Part shown: positions 42,632 through 53,256 of the stretch, piece after piece
How the letters are laid out: every line of letters starts with the position of its first letter
Numbering within the stretch: the first letter of the stretch is position 1
Notes under the pieces: model-generated
Seen by the model: only the letters and a program-made list of their open reading frames with translations
Databases searched by the model: none
What the model was told of the DNA's origin: nothing
Assembly: GCF_900142185.1 (NCBI RefSeq)
Contig: NZ_FQZZ01000001.1
Location: forward strand, 620,001-684,000
Reading direction: 5' to 3'
From: Lutimaribacter pacificus
Lineage (GTDB): Bacteria; Pseudomonadota; Alphaproteobacteria; Rhodobacterales; Rhodobacteraceae
DNA: 64,000 bases
Program-made: the position numbers and the translations under genes

Positions 42632-45600
42632 TCAGTCCAGTTCGGCCAGCCGCGCGACGGCGGCCTTGATCCGGGTCTCTTCGTCCTCTTTCTGCGCCAC
42701 GAGGTCGCGGGTTTCGATCACCACCTCTTCGGGGGCGCTTTCGACGAATTTCGGGTTGTTCAGGCGCCCGCGCAGCCCGCCCAGTTCCTTGGCAAGCTTG
42801 GCAAGCGTCTTTTCCAGCCGCGCCTTTTCCTCGGCCACGTCGATGATGCCGGCCAGCGGCAGGCCGAAGGTACCCCCCTCCATCGCGATGGTGGCGGTGC
42901 CCTTGGGGAAGCTTTCGACCTCGTCCAGGCTTTCGATCCGGGCCAGCCGTTTGGCCAGCACCTCGTTGCGGGTCCAGGCGGCGCGGTTGTCGTCGCCCAG
43001 CCCGGTGACCAGCAGCGGCACGTAGGCGCCCGCCGGCACATGCATCTGCGCACGGACCGAGCGGACCTCTTCGATGAGTCCGATGACCCAGCCCATTTCC
43101 CGATCCGCCGCCGGATCGGCAAGGTCTGCGCCATAGGTGGGCCAGTCGGCATGGACCAGCATCTTGGGCCTTGTGCCGGTCTGGCCCCACAGTTCCTCGG
43201 TGATGTAGGGCATGATCGGATGCAGGAAGATCATGCACTGGTCCAGCACCCAGGCCATGACCTGCCGGGTTTCCTCGCGCTCGGGCGCGTTTTCGTCCAG
43301 CAGCGGCTTGGAGAATTCCACGTACCAGTCGCAGACCCGGCCCCAGACAAAGGCGTAAAGCGCGTTGGCCGCGTCGTTGAAGCGGTATTCGGCCAGCGCC
43401 TGATCCACGGTTTCGCGCACGCGGGCGGTTTCGCCGATGATCCAGCGGTTGACGGTCGCGCTGGCCGCGGGCGGGGCGGATTGCGTTTCATGGCCGTCCC
43501 AGCAGCCGTTCATCTCGGCAAAGCGGCAGGCGTTCCACAGTTTCGTGCCGAAATTGCGGTAGCCCTTGATCCGGTCCTTCGACAGTTTCAGAACGCCCCC
43601 CAGCGCCGCCATCTGCGCCATGGTGAAACGCAGCGCGTCGGCGCCGAATTCGTCCACGATATCAAGGGGGTCGATCACGTTCCCCCTGGTCTTGGACATT
43701 TTCTGCCCCTTCTCGTCGCGGACGAGCTGGTGCAGGTAGACGGTGTGGAACGGGATTTCGTTCACCACGGCCAGCTGCATCATCATCATCCGCGCGACCC
43801 AGAAGAACAGGATGTCGAAGCCGGTCACCAGCACGTCGGTGGGGAAATATTTGCGCAGTTCCGGCGTATCCTCGGGCCAGCCCAGCGTGCCGATGGGCCA
43901 GAGGCCGGAAGAGAACCAGGTATCCAGCACGTCGGGATCGCGGAACATCGGGATTTCCTGCGGATAGTCGAACTGGCGGATGGCGCCTTCGTCGGCGGTA
44001 TCGGCGTGCGCGATACGGTTTTGCAGCACGGCGACGGCCTCCTGCGCGTCGGCGACGATGCGGATATCGGTGCCGTCCGCGAACCGGCTGCGCGCGATCT
44101 CGATCGCCTCGGCCTCGGTCGCGGCACAAATGGGCAGCCAGTCCTCTTCACCCGGCAGATACCACACCGGGATCTGGTGACCCCACCAGAGCTGGCGGGA
44201 AATGCACCAGGGCTCGATATTCTCAAGCCAGTGGTAATAGGTCTTTTCGCCCGAGTCCGGCAGGATCTTCGTGCGTCCGTCGCGCACCGCGTCCAGCGCC
44301 GGGCCGACGACCTTTTCGGCATCGACGAACCACTGGTCGGTCAGCATCGGTTCGATCACCACCTGGCTGCGGTCGCCGAAGGGCTGCATGATCTTCTTTT
44401 CCTCGACCAGCGGCACGAGGTTCTGATCCTCGGTGCGCATCTCGCCGCCCTCAGAGGGTTCGACCGGCGATGTGACCGCCGCCTTGCCCAGCCGCGGGTC
44501 GGTGGCCTCGGTCATCACGGCAAGGCCTTCGTGGGTGATCTCCTGGATCACGCGCTTGCGGGCCTCGAACCGGTCGAGCCCGCGCAGGTGATCGGGCACC
44601 AGGTTCAGCGCGTCGGTTTCCGCCTCGGTCAGCCTGCGTTCGCCGCGCGCCACGGCCTGCGCGATTTCGGCCGCCTCGGCATAGGGGGCGCCGTCGGCGC
44701 GCATGTGGCCGCGCGTGTCCATCAGGCGATAGCAGGGGATGCCCCCGCGCTTGGCCACGCCGTAATCGTTGAAATCATGCGCGCCGGTGATCTTGACCGC
44801 GCCCGAGCCGAAATCGGGGTCGGGATAGTCGTCGGTGATGATCGGGATCAGGCGGCGATGTTCCTTGGGGCCAACCGGGATTTCGCACAGTTTCCCGACG
44901 ATTGGCGCGTAACGCTCATCCTTCGGGTGAACGGCGACGGCACCGTCGCCCAGCATGGTTTCCGGCCGGGTGGTGGCGATCGAGATATAGTCGCGCTCTT
45001 CCTCGAACAGCACGTTGCCGTCCTCGTCGCGCTCCACATAGGTGTAGGTCGCACCGCCCGCCAGCGGGTATTTGAAATGCCACATGTGGCCATCGGTCTC
45101 AATATTCTCGACCTCGAGATCGGAAATGGCGGTTTCGAAATGCGGGTCCCAGTTGACCAGCCGCTTGCCGCGATAGATCAGGCCCTTTTCGTACATGTCG
45201 ACGAAAACCTTGATCACCGCGTCATGGAAATCGGGCGAGTTTTCATGCCCCGTGCGCGGGTCGCCCGGTGCGCCCGCCATGGTGAAGGCGTTGCGGTCCC
45301 AGTCGCAGGAACAGCCCAGCCGCTGCAACTGCTTGACGATGGTGCCACCGTATTGCCCCTTCCATTCCCAGACTTTGGCCAGGAAATCCTCGCGCGGCAT
45401 GTCGGTGCGGCGCAGGTTGCTTTCGGCCATCAGCTGCTTTTCCACCTGCAGCTGGGTGGCGATGCCGGCATGGTCCTGGCCGGGCTGCCACAGCGTGTCG
45501 AAACCGCGCATCCGGTGCCAGCGGATCAGGATGTCCTGAAGCGTGTTGTTGAAGGCATGGCCCACATGCAGCGCGCCCGTCACGTTGGGCGGCGGGATCA

Positions 45601-45721
45601 TGACGGTGAATGTCTCGTCACGGCTGGCATTGGCGCCGGCGCGGAAGGCGCCCGTTGTCATCCACGTTTCGTAGAGCCGCGGTTCGGCCTCGGCGGCGTC
45701 AAAGGTCTTGTCCATGCCCAT
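42632..45721 (-). CDS. valS: Valyl-tRNA synthetase
   Basis: ValS charges tRNA-Val. The 1029-residue class I enzyme has the HIGH-type motif in [18 protein letters not shown], the CP1 editing domain, the KMSKS-type motif [12 protein letters not shown], the anticodon-binding domain and the C-terminal coiled-coil arm ([18 protein letters not shown]) diagnostic of ValS. The start at 45721 begins MGMDKTFD with GAGGAAAGAG ahead; two in-frame ATGs two codons apart are equally possible. The long opposite-strand frame here is a shadow. Confidence 0.97.
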   Translation of the reverse strand: MGMDKTFDAAEAEPRLYETWMTTGAFRAGANASRDETFTVMIPPPNVTGALHVGHAFNNTLQDILIRWHRMRGFDTLWQPGQDHAGIATQLQVEKQLMAESNLRRTDMPREDFLAKVWEWKGQYGGTIVKQLQRLGCSCDWDRNAFTMAGAPGDPRTGHENSPDFHDAVIKVFVDMYEKGLIYRGKRLVNWDPHFETAISDLEVENIETDGHMWHFKYPLAGGATYTYVERDEDGNVLFEEERDYISIATTRPETMLGDGAVAVHPKDERYAPIVGKLCEIPVGPKEHRRLIPIITDDYPDPDFGSGAVKITGAHDFNDYGVAKRGGIPCYRLMDTRGHMRADGAPYAEAAEIAQAVARGERRLTEAETDALNLVPDHLRGLDRFEARKRVIQEITHEGLAVMTEATDPRLGKAAVTSPVEPSEGGEMRTEDQNLVPLVEEKKIMQPFGDRSQVVIEPMLTDQWFVDAEKVVGPALDAVRDGRTKILPDSGEKTYYHWLENIEPWCISRQLWWGHQIPVWYLPGEEDWLPICAATEAEAIEIARSRFADGTDIRIVADAQEAVAVLQNRIAHADTADEGAIRQFDYPQEIPMFRDPDVLDTWFSSGLWPIGTLGWPEDTPELRKYFPTDVLVTGFDILFFWVARMMMMQLAVVNEIPFHTVYLHQLVRDEKGQKMSKTRGNVIDPLDIVDEFGADALRFTMAQMAALGGVLKLSKDRIKGYRNFGTKLWNACRFAEMNGCWDGHETQSAPPAASATVNRWIIGETARVRETVDQALAEYRFNDAANALYAFVWGRVCDWYVEFSKPLLDENAPEREETRQVMAWVLDQCMIFLHPIMPYITEELWGQTGTRPKMLVHADWPTYGADLADPAADREMGWVIGLIEEVRSVRAQMHVPAGAYVPLLVTGLGDDNRAAWTRNEVLAKRLARIESLDEVESFPKGTATIAMEGGTFGLPLAGIIDVAEEKARLEKTLAKLAKELGGLRGRLNNPKFVESAPEEVVIETRDLVAQKEDEETRIKAAVARLAELD

Positions 45722-45799
45722 CGGGTCGTCTCTTTCCTCATGCGGGGGTCTTGCCCGGTCACTTAGCGAATGTGCGGGCAAAGGGAAAGGCCGGGCGCC

Positions 45800-47176
45800 T
45801 CAGTTGCGCGGCGGCACCAGCTTGCCGGGGTTCAGGATGTTCTGCGGATCGAGTGCGGCCTTCAGCGCGCCCATCACCTGCCAGCCATCGCCGTGCTCGG
45901 CCTGCATATAGGCCTGCTTGCCGATGCCGACCCCGTGTTCGCCGGTGCAGGTGCCGCCCATCGCCAGCGCGCGTTCGGCCATGCGGTGCGACAGCGCCTT
46001 CACGGCGTCCAGCTCCGCCCCGTCATCGGGGTCGAACAGCAGGATGGCGTGGAAATTGCCGTCGCCCACATGGCCCAGGATCGGGCCGGTGACGGGGCTG
46101 GCGGCGATGTCGGCGGCGGTGTCCTCGACCGCCTGCGCCAACCGCGAGATCGGCACGCAGATATCGGTGACCAGCGCGCGCTTGCCCGGCGCGCTGGCCA
46201 GCGTCGACCAGTGCGCGCGGTGGCGCATGTCCCACAGTTTCGTGCGGTCCTCGGGGCGGGCGGCCCAGTCGAACCCGGTCGCGCCGTGTTCGGCCACGAT
46301 CGCGCCGAACATTTCGGCCTGTTCGCGCACGCCCGCCTCCGAGCCGTGGAATTCCACCATCAGGTGCGGGGTTTCGGGCATCGCCGCGCCGCTTGCCGCG
46401 TTGAAGATGCGCGCCATCGCGGCATCGACGAATTCGATCCGCGCCATCGGAATGCCCATCTGGATCGTCTCGATCACCGCCTGCACCGCGCCATGCATGT
46501 CGGGAAAGCCGCAAACGGCGGCGGTGATCGCCTCGGGCTGGCCCCGCAGCCGCAGGGTCAGTTCCGTCACAAGGCCCAGCGTGCCCTCGGAGCCGACCAT
46601 CAGCCCGGTCAGGTCATAGCCTGCGCTGGATTTGCGCGCCCGCGTGCCGGTGCGGATCACCCGCCCGTCGGCCAGCACCACCTGCATCCCCAGGACATTG
46701 TCGCGCATCGTGCCATAGCGCACCGCGGTGGTGCCGCTGGCCCGCGTCATCGCCATTCCCCCGAGCGAGGCATTGGCGCCCGGATCGACCGGAAAGAACA
46801 GCCCCGTGGCGCGCAGTTCGGTATTCAGCGCCTCGCGGGTGCAGCCGGGTTGCACGCGCACGTCCATATCCTCGGCGTTGATGTCCAGCACCTTGTCCAT
46901 CTCGCGGAAATCCACCACGACGCCGCCGGAAAACGCCTGCGCCTGCCCTTCGAGCGAGCTGCCCGCGCCCCAGCCGGTGACCGGGCAGCCGTGTTCGGCG
47001 CAGATTTTCACCAGCGCCGCCACCTCGTCGGTATCGCGCGGATAGGCCACCGCATCGGGCCGGGCCAGCGGATAATAGGTCTCGGATGCGGCGTGCAGGT
47101 CCAGATCGGGCTTGGACCGGCTCAGCCGTTGTCCTAACAATTGCGCAAGCGCATCGAGCGCGGCGGCGATGGTCAT
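45800..47176 (-). CDS. FAD-linked oxidase, D-lactate dehydrogenase/GlcD type
   Basis: This is a 458-residue flavoprotein of the GlcD / D-lactate dehydrogenase (cytochrome) group, oxidising D-2-hydroxy acids. The FAD-binding domain (about 40-215) has VTGWGAGSSLEGQ, VQPGCTREALN, DPGANASLGGMAMTRASGT and GTRARKSSAGYDLTGL; the C-terminal domain has HVGDGNFHAILLFDP with metal-binding His and GGTCTGEHGVGIGK near the end. A GGAG site precedes the ATG at 47176. It is divergent from the chloride channel gene and downstream of nothing on its strand. Confidence 0.88.
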   Translation of the reverse strand: MTIAAALDALAQLLGQRLSRSKPDLDLHAASETYYPLARPDAVAYPRDTDEVAALVKICAEHGCPVTGWGAGSSLEGQAQAFSGGVVVDFREMDKVLDINAEDMDVRVQPGCTREALNTELRATGLFFPVDPGANASLGGMAMTRASGTTAVRYGTMRDNVLGMQVVLADGRVIRTGTRARKSSAGYDLTGLMVGSEGTLGLVTELTLRLRGQPEAITAAVCGFPDMHGAVQAVIETIQMGIPMARIEFVDAAMARIFNAASGAAMPETPHLMVEFHGSEAGVREQAEMFGAIVAEHGATGFDWAARPEDRTKLWDMRHRAHWSTLASAPGKRALVTDICVPISRLAQAVEDTAADIAASPVTGPILGHVGDGNFHAILLFDPDDGAELDAVKALSHRMAERALAMGGTCTGEHGVGIGKQAYMQAEHGDGWQVMGALKAALDPQNILNPGKLVPPRN

Positions 47177-47248
47177 CGGGGAACTCCGTTCCTGGGGGTA
47201 TTCGCGCGCCACACTAGGGCAGGGGGCGACAGGGGGAAAGAGCGGGCC

Positions 47249-48919
47249 ATGCGGCAAATCCTGTCAGAGATATGGGGCGAGCTGTTCCAGGCGTCGAAAA
47301 ACGGCTGGCGGCTTTTGCGTGTGCAGGGGCCGTCGAAGTTCCAGTTCTGGCTGATCGCCCTGCTGATCGGTGTCGGCGCGGGCTTTGCCGCGCTGTTCTT
47401 CCGCAAGGGGATCGAGGCGCTGCAGATCGCGCTTTACGGCACCGACGATCCCGCCATGCTGCACAGCTTTGCCGAGACGCTGCCGTGGTACTGGATCGTG
47501 CTGATCCCGGTGGCCGGCGGGCTGGTGGTGGGGCTGATCCTAAATTACTTCACCCCCGATGGCCGGGTGCGCACCGTCGCCGACGTGATCGAGGGCGCGG
47601 CGATGCAGAACGGCCGGGTCGAGCTGCGGGCCGGGGTCGGTTCGGCGCTGGCCTCGCTCATCACGCTCAGCTCGGGCGGGTCGTCGGGCCGCGAAGGGCC
47701 GGTGGTGCACATGGCCGGCGTAATCTCAAGCTGGGTAAGCGAGCGCATCCACGCCGACGGGATCACCGGGCGCGACCTGCTGGGCTGCGCGGTGGCGGCG
47801 GCGGTTTCGGCCAGCTTCAACGCGCCCATCGCCGGTGCGCTTTTCGCGCTCGAGGTGGTGCTGCGGCATTTCGCGGTCCATGCCTTTGCGCCCATCGTCA
47901 TCGCCTCGGTCGCGGGCACCGTCATCAACCGGCTGGAATTCGGCGGCGTGACCGAGTTCAGCCTGCCCCAGTCGGGCACGTTGCAATTCTACCAGGAACT
48001 GCCCGCCTTCCTGCTGCTGGGGCTGGTCTGCGGCGCGGTGGCGGTGCTGCTGATGCGGGCGATCTTTTTCGCCGAGGATATCGGCGACGCCCTGCAGCGG
48101 CGCACCGGCCTGCCGCGCTGGCTGCGGCCGGGCATCGCGGGGCTGCTGCTTGGGGTGATCGCCATCGCCTTTCCGCATATCATCGGCGTCGGGTACGAGA
48201 CCACCTCGGACGCGCTGACCGGCCAGCTTTTGTGGCACGAGGCGGTGGTTTTCGCGGTGCTGAAATGCGTGGCGGTGGCGATCACCATCGCGGGTCGTAT
48301 GGGCGGCGGGATGTTCTCGCCCTCGCTGATGGTGGGGGCGCTGACCGGGCTGGCCTTCGGCCTGATCGCCACGGGGGTGTTTCCCGACGTGTCGGGCAGC
48401 CACACGCTTTATGCGCTGGCGGGCATGGGGGCGGTGGCGGCGGCGGTGCTGGGCGCGCCGATTTCCACCACGCTGATCGTGTTCGAACTGACCGGCGACT
48501 GGCAGACCGGGCTGGCGGTGATGGTGGCGGTGTCGATCTCGACCGCCATCGCCTCGCGGCTGGTGGACCGCTCGTTCTTCCTGACGCAGTTGGAACGGCG
48601 CGGCGTGCACCTGGCGGCGGGGCCACAGGCCTACCTGCTGGCGATGTTCCGGGCCGGCACCCTGATGCGCAAGCCCGAAGACCCCGGCGCCGCCAGCGAG
48701 GCGACCTGCCTCGAGATGATCGAGGACGGGATATCGGTGGATTTCAACGCCACGCTGGAACACGCGATGCCGCTGTTCGAACGCGCGGGCGTGCCCTATC
48801 TGCCGGTGACGACCACGGAGGAGGGCGAGCCCCGCCTGCTGGGCGCGCTGTTCCATGTCGACGCGCTCAAGACCTTCAACAGGGCGCTGGCCGCCACGGC
48901 GGCCGAGGAGCATTCGTGA
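47249..48919 (+). CDS. ClC-family chloride channel/transporter
   Basis: This is a 556-residue ClC protein with the usual dense set of membrane helices. Selectivity motifs are visible: GGSSGREGPVVHMAG with the gating Glu, and GGGMFSPSLMVGA (third motif, GxFxP), and LGAPISTTLIVFELTGDW near the last helices. The C-terminal tail (about 470-550) resembles part of a CBS domain. The first ClC motif (GSGIP) is not evident, as in the ClC subfamily of many proteobacteria. Whether it is a Cl-/H+ exchanger or channel is open. The start at 47249 has AGGGGG upstream. Confidence 0.9.
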   Translation: MRQILSEIWGELFQASKNGWRLLRVQGPSKFQFWLIALLIGVGAGFAALFFRKGIEALQIALYGTDDPAMLHSFAETLPWYWIVLIPVAGGLVVGLILNYFTPDGRVRTVADVIEGAAMQNGRVELRAGVGSALASLITLSSGGSSGREGPVVHMAGVISSWVSERIHADGITGRDLLGCAVAAAVSASFNAPIAGALFALEVVLRHFAVHAFAPIVIASVAGTVINRLEFGGVTEFSLPQSGTLQFYQELPAFLLLGLVCGAVAVLLMRAIFFAEDIGDALQRRTGLPRWLRPGIAGLLLGVIAIAFPHIIGVGYETTSDALTGQLLWHEAVVFAVLKCVAVAITIAGRMGGGMFSPSLMVGALTGLAFGLIATGVFPDVSGSHTLYALAGMGAVAAAVLGAPISTTLIVFELTGDWQTGLAVMVAVSISTAIASRLVDRSFFLTQLERRGVHLAAGPQAYLLAMFRAGTLMRKPEDPGAASEATCLEMIEDGISVDFNATLEHAMPLFERAGVPYLPVTTTEEGEPRLLGALFHVDALKTFNRALAATAAEEHS

Positions 48920-48920
48920 G

Positions 48921-48945
48921 GCCCCGGAATGTCAGGCGCCGGGGC
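48921..48945. terminator. Hairpin between convergent ClC and DUF427 genes
   Basis: GCCCCGG (48921-48927) pairs with CCGGGGC (48939-48945) over an 11-base loop, directly behind the ClC stop and just ahead of the DUF427 stop on the other strand. No T-run on the plus side; it may serve both genes. Confidence 0.45.
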
Positions 48946-48951
48946 TGATCC

Positions 48952-49296
48952 CTAAAGCTGCTCAACCGCCACCGTGTCGCTTTTGTAAAAGGCCAGGTGA
49001 TCCTTGATCCGGGCCGCGTCCGTCTTGGGGTCTTCATAGCTCCAGGCGGCATTTTCCAGCGTCGTGCTTTTCGTGACGATGGAATAATAGGCCGCGTCGC
49101 CCTTTTTCGGGCAATGGGTGCTGTGATCGGTCCGGTCCAGGAACGCCATGGCGATATCGTCGCGGGGGAAATAGATCACCGGGGGCATGTCGCCCTCGTG
49201 CAGTTCCAGCGCATTGGCGGATTCGCCCAGAACCGCACCGCCCGCGCGCACCACCCATGTGCCTTCCGCCCTGGTGATCGTGATATCGCTTGCCAT
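48952..49296 (-). CDS. DUF427 domain protein
   Basis: This is a 114-residue soluble protein of the DUF427 family: GEWxV-like TWVVRAGGAVLGES at the start, VIYFPRDDIAMAFL, the conserved DHSTHCPKKGDAAYYSI segment with its THCPxKG core, and AWSYEDPK. Family structures show a small beta-barrel with a putative ligand pocket; function is unknown. It is a single gene, convergent with the ClC gene. Confidence 0.88.
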   Translation of the reverse strand: MASDITITRAEGTWVVRAGGAVLGESANALELHEGDMPPVIYFPRDDIAMAFLDRTDHSTHCPKKGDAAYYSIVTKSTTLENAAWSYEDPKTDAARIKDHLAFYKSDTVAVEQL

Positions 49297-49365
49297 CGGT
49301 TCATCCCCCTCCGAGTGTGTTATCGCTTTTTCTGGCGGCCTTGCGTGACGGTTTCATGTCATCCG

Positions 49366-51165
49366 TCAGATCGGCGCCGTCGCGTCGATCAACCATAGTC
49401 GCGCCGCCTCGGACAGGCGAGGCGCGATCTTGTCGCGGCAGGCCGCGTGGTAAGCATTCAGCCAATCGCGCTCTTCATCGCTCAAAAGCCCGGTCAACAC
49501 AAGACGGCGGTCTATCGGCACATAGGTCAGCGTTTCGAAATCGAGCATCGGGCGCGGGTCGGCGCCGGGCAGGTCGGGCGCCTCCTGCACAGCGATCAGG
49601 TTTTCCAGCCGGATGCCGAAGGCGCCCTCGCGGTAATATCCCGGCTCGTTCGACAGGATCATGCCGGGCAGCAGCGGCACCTCGGACACCCGGCTGAGCC
49701 GCTGCGGCCCTTCGTGCACGCAGAGGTAGACGCCGACGCCATGCCCGGTGCCGTGGTTGAAATCCTGCCCCGCCACCCACAGCGGATAGCGCGCGATGGC
49801 ATCGAGGTCGCGCCCCGCCAGCCCGCGCGGGAAACGCAGGCGCGACATGGCGACCATGCCCTTCAGCACGCGGGTGAAGCAGGTTTTCTCCTCATCCCCC
49901 ACAGCACCCACGGGCAGCGTGCGGGTGATGTCGGTGGTGCCGTCCAGGTATTGCCCGCCGGAATCCACCACGATCAGTTGCCCCTCGTCCAGTCGGGCAT
50001 TGGTGTCTTCGGTCACGCGGTAATGCATGATCGCGCCGTGCGGGCCGGTGCCGGCGATGGTGTCGAAGCTGATGTCCAGCAGCGCATTGGTGGCGCGGCG
50101 ATATCCTTCCAGCGCGGTGGCCACGTCGATTTCGGTGATCGTGCCGGGGGGCTGCGCGTCGAACCAGCACAGGAATTCGCACATCGCGGCGGCGTCGCGC
50201 AGATGCGCCTCGCGGGTGGCGGCGATCTCGGCGCGGGTCTTGGTGGCCTTGGGCAGGATGCACGGGTCCTGGTCCGCGACATGGGGCACGTCCGCCTCGT
50301 CGAGCTGTTGCAGCACCCAGACCGGCGCGCTGTCGTGATCCACCCGCACCGGCCCGGTGAGCGAGCGCAGCGCGGCGGCAAAGGCCTGCGGCGGGCGGAC
50401 CGTCACCGCATCGCCCAGATGCGCGCGCAGGGTATCGTCCACCTTGGCGGCATCGGCAAACAGCGTGCAATGCCCGCTGTCATGCAGGATGGCAAAACCG
50501 TGGGGGATCGGGTTGCGGGGGATGTCGCTGCCGCGGATGTTCAGCAGCCAGGCCAGCGAATCCGGCAGCGTGATCACCGCCGATTCCTGCCCCTGGTTGC
50601 GCAGCTGCGCGCCCAGCCGGGTCAGCTTGTCGCCATGCGCCTCGCCCGCCAGTTCGACCGGATAGGGCGTGATCGCGCCGCCGGGCGGCGCGGGCTGGTC
50701 GGGCCAGATGCGGTCGACAAGGTTGGGGCAGGGGGCCAGCGCGATCTGCGTGCCCGCCAGCCCGGCCTCGATCCTTGCGATTTCGGCGGGCGTGTGCAGC
50801 CACGGGTCGAACCCCACCCTGCCCGCGTCGAGATGCTGGCGCAGCCAGGGCGCGGGCTGGGTTTCGGGCCAGTCGACCGGGGTGAAATGATCGAGGTCGA
50901 CCTGGTGTTTTACCTGCGTGCGATAGCGCCCGTCGACGAACACCCCCGCCACATCCGCAAGCGCGATGCAGAACCCGGCCGAGCCGGTAAAGCCGGTCAG
51001 GAAGGACAGGCGGTCGTCATGCGGGGCGACATATTCGCCCTGATGCGCATCGGCGCGGGGCACCAGGAAGCCCGCCAGCCCTTCGGCGCGCATCGCCGCG
51101 CGCAGCTGCGCCAGCCGCGCGGGGCCGTGCTCGGGGGTGGCGGTGGTTTCGAAACTCTGGAACAT
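49366..51165 (-). CDS. pepP: Xaa-Pro aminopeptidase, M24B family, long form
   Basis: This is a 599-residue metallopeptidase with the three-part architecture of long aminopeptidase P: two creatinase-type N-terminal domains (1-145 and 160-310), the M24 catalytic pita-bread domain (about 320-530) and a short C-terminal extension. Metal ligands appear in IVVDSGGQYLDGTTDIT, FNHGTGHGVGVYLCVHEGP and ILSNEPGYY. It removes N-terminal residues before Pro in the cytoplasm. A GGAGG site lies just ahead of the ATG. It is the gene downstream of cobT but separated by 150 bases and a hairpin. Confidence 0.92.
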   Translation of the reverse strand: MFQSFETTATPEHGPARLAQLRAAMRAEGLAGFLVPRADAHQGEYVAPHDDRLSFLTGFTGSAGFCIALADVAGVFVDGRYRTQVKHQVDLDHFTPVDWPETQPAPWLRQHLDAGRVGFDPWLHTPAEIARIEAGLAGTQIALAPCPNLVDRIWPDQPAPPGGAITPYPVELAGEAHGDKLTRLGAQLRNQGQESAVITLPDSLAWLLNIRGSDIPRNPIPHGFAILHDSGHCTLFADAAKVDDTLRAHLGDAVTVRPPQAFAAALRSLTGPVRVDHDSAPVWVLQQLDEADVPHVADQDPCILPKATKTRAEIAATREAHLRDAAAMCEFLCWFDAQPPGTITEIDVATALEGYRRATNALLDISFDTIAGTGPHGAIMHYRVTEDTNARLDEGQLIVVDSGGQYLDGTTDITRTLPVGAVGDEEKTCFTRVLKGMVAMSRLRFPRGLAGRDLDAIARYPLWVAGQDFNHGTGHGVGVYLCVHEGPQRLSRVSEVPLLPGMILSNEPGYYREGAFGIRLENLIAVQEAPDLPGADPRPMLDFETLTYVPIDRRLVLTGLLSDEERDWLNAYHAACRDKIAPRLSEAARLWLIDATAPI

Positions 51166-51259
51166 GGGGCCTCCGGAATATGCGTTGGGGCGTATTCAGC
51201 CGGGATTGCGTGGCCGGCGCAAGGGGCAAGCCTGCCCGTTGGCCTGCGTGTCAGGGCGC

Positions 51260-51290
51260 GGGAGCGAGGGGCGCTGCCCCTCGCGCTCCC
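51260..51290. terminator. Long hairpin behind cobT
   Basis: GGGAGCG plus AGGGGC (51260-51272) pairs with GCCCCT and CGCTCCC (51276-51290), interrupted by a two-base bulge, giving 13 base pairs. It lies 26 bases after the cobT stop on the minus strand and is followed toward cobT by CGGGATATTTGCAGAGAG, resembling the hairpin-plus-ATATTT intergenic repeats of this family. Confidence 0.55.
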
Positions 51291-51315
51291 CGGGATATTT
51301 GCAGAGAGAGGAAAC

Positions 51316-53190
51316 TCAGCCTGCGCGCCTGATGCCGAGGAACCGGGCGCGGGCGCGCGGGTCCTTGTCGAACAGCGCGGCCAGCTGTTCGGTCATCGCG
51401 CCGGCCAGTTGGTCGACATCGGTGATCGTTACCGCGTGCTGGTAATAGCGCGTCACGTCATGGCCGATGCCGATGGCGATCAGTTCCACCATCTTGCGGC
51501 GTTCGACCATGTCGATCACGTCGCGCAGGTGCTTTTCCAGGTAATTGGCGGGGTTGACCGACAGGGTGCTGTCGTCGACCGGCGCGCCGTCCGAAATCAC
51601 CATCAGGATCTTGCGCGCCTCCTGCCGGCGGGCCATGCGGCGATGCGCCCATTCCAGCGCCTCGCCGTCGATATTTTCCTTGAGCAGCCCCTCTTTCATC
51701 ATCAGCCCGAGGTTGGGGCGCACCCGGCGCCAGGGCGCGTCGGCGGATTTGTAGATGATGTGGCGCAGGTCGTTCAGGCGGCCGGGCTGTTGCGGACGGC
51801 CCTCGGCCAGCCATTTCTCGCGGCTTTGCCCGCCCTTCCAGGCGCGGGTGGTGAAGCCGAGGATTTCCACCTTGACGTCGCAGCGTTCCAGCGTGCGCGC
51901 CAGCACGTCGGCGCAGATCGCCGCGATGGAAATCGGCCGGCCCCGCATCGAGCCGGAATTGTCCAGCAGCAGCGTCACCACCGTGTCGCGGAACTCGGTA
52001 TCCTTTTCCACCTTGAAACTCAGCGGCGTGGTGGGGTTGGCGACAACGCGGGCAAGGCGGCCGGCATCGAGGATGCCTTCCTCCATGTCGAACAGCCAGG
52101 ACCGGTTCTGCTGCGCCTGGAGCCGGCGCTGCAGCTTGTTGGCCAGCCGCCCCACGGCGCCCTTCAGCGGATCGAGCTGCTGGTCGAGATAGGCGCGCAG
52201 CCGTTCCAGCTCGGCCGGTTCGGCCAGTTCCTCGGCGGGGATTTCCTCGTCGAAATCGGTGGTATAGGCGGCATAGTTCGGGTCGGCATCCGACAGCGGC
52301 GCGGGCGGGGGCGGCTCCAGCGGGGCCTCGCCCTCGGGCAGCTCGGTTTCCTCGCTCATCTCCTCGTCGGCGAGATCGTCCATGCTGACCTGCGCCTCGG
52401 AGCTGTCCTGCTGCTCGTCCTGGCTCTGCTCGGGCGAGGCTTCGGCATCGTCGTCCTGCTCGTCGTCCTGGCCGGAGCTGTCGGGCTGTTCCTCTTCCTC
52501 GGCGCTTTCGTCGGCCTCGTCCTGATCCTCGTCGGGCTGGTCGGGATCGTCGCCCAGCTGGTCGCCATAGCCCAGATCCTCGATCACCTTGCGGGCCAGC
52601 CGGGCAAAGGCGGTCTGGTCGTTCAGGATCGCGTTCAGATCGTCCAGCGTGCCGCCGGCCTGGCCCTCGATATGGCCGCGCCACAGGTCCATCACGTTCT
52701 GCGCGGCCGCCGGCAGGTCGCGCCCGGTCGCAAGGTGCCGCACGAGGTAGCCCGCCGCCGTGGCCAGCGGCGCATCGGCAGCCTGGGTGATCTGGTCATA
52801 GCCCAGCCGCTGCGCCTCATGCGCGATCTTGGCGTCGATATTGCCGGCGGTGCCGGGCATGTCGCGCGCGCCCATCGCCTCGCAGCGGGCGGTTTCCATC
52901 GCCTCGTAGATATCGCGCGCCATGTCGCCGGGGGGGCGGTATTTCGCGTGTAGCCCGTCGTCGTGATAGCGGCGATGCATCGCCAGCGCGTCCGCCGTGC
53001 CGCGCGCCAGCAGCACCTCGTCGCGGGTCATCCGGCGGCTGATCTGCGGCAGGCGCATCTGGTCGCCCGACAGCCCCGAGGGGTCGACCGAATAGCTGAC
53101 ATTCAGATCGGTATCGTCGGCCATGACCTTGGTGGCCTCGGCCAGCGCCTTCTTGAAGGGATCTGCGGGGTTGTCGTCGTTACGCGCCAT
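51316..53190 (-). CDS. cobT: Cobaltochelatase subunit CobT
   Basis: CobT is the large co-subunit of the aerobic, ATP-driven cobaltochelatase CobNST that inserts cobalt into hydrogenobyrinic acid diamide. The 624-residue protein has the N-terminal CobT domain, a highly acidic Gln/Glu/Asp-rich stretch (about 215-290) and a C-terminal von Willebrand-type domain with the MIDAS motif DNSGSM and ISDGAPVDD. The ATG at 53190 begins MARNDDN; the frame to 53226 adds little. It stands behind a small exported-protein gene and cobS. CobN is not in the window. Confidence 0.95.
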   Translation of the reverse strand: MARNDDNPADPFKKALAEATKVMADDTDLNVSYSVDPSGLSGDQMRLPQISRRMTRDEVLLARGTADALAMHRRYHDDGLHAKYRPPGDMARDIYEAMETARCEAMGARDMPGTAGNIDAKIAHEAQRLGYDQITQAADAPLATAAGYLVRHLATGRDLPAAAQNVMDLWRGHIEGQAGGTLDDLNAILNDQTAFARLARKVIEDLGYGDQLGDDPDQPDEDQDEADESAEEEEQPDSSGQDDEQDDDAEASPEQSQDEQQDSSEAQVSMDDLADEEMSEETELPEGEAPLEPPPPAPLSDADPNYAAYTTDFDEEIPAEELAEPAELERLRAYLDQQLDPLKGAVGRLANKLQRRLQAQQNRSWLFDMEEGILDAGRLARVVANPTTPLSFKVEKDTEFRDTVVTLLLDNSGSMRGRPISIAAICADVLARTLERCDVKVEILGFTTRAWKGGQSREKWLAEGRPQQPGRLNDLRHIIYKSADAPWRRVRPNLGLMMKEGLLKENIDGEALEWAHRRMARRQEARKILMVISDGAPVDDSTLSVNPANYLEKHLRDVIDMVERRKMVELIAIGIGHDVTRYYQHAVTITDVDQLAGAMTEQLAALFDKDPRARARFLGIRRAG

Positions 53191-53256
53191 AGCCACAGGT
53201 TTCGCCCCCTGCGCGCCGATTGGCAAGGGGCAAAATCGTCCTGCCGGGGGTGGCGC

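Noticed and set aside
42572-45766. Open frame of 1064 codons on the plus strand
   Set aside because: It lies entirely opposite valS, whose motifs and length are certain; long antisense frames arise from GC-rich codon use.
49447-52953. Open frame of 1168 codons on the plus strand
   Set aside because: Spans the antisense of pepP and cobT; His/Gly/Arg-rich composition typical of shadow frames.
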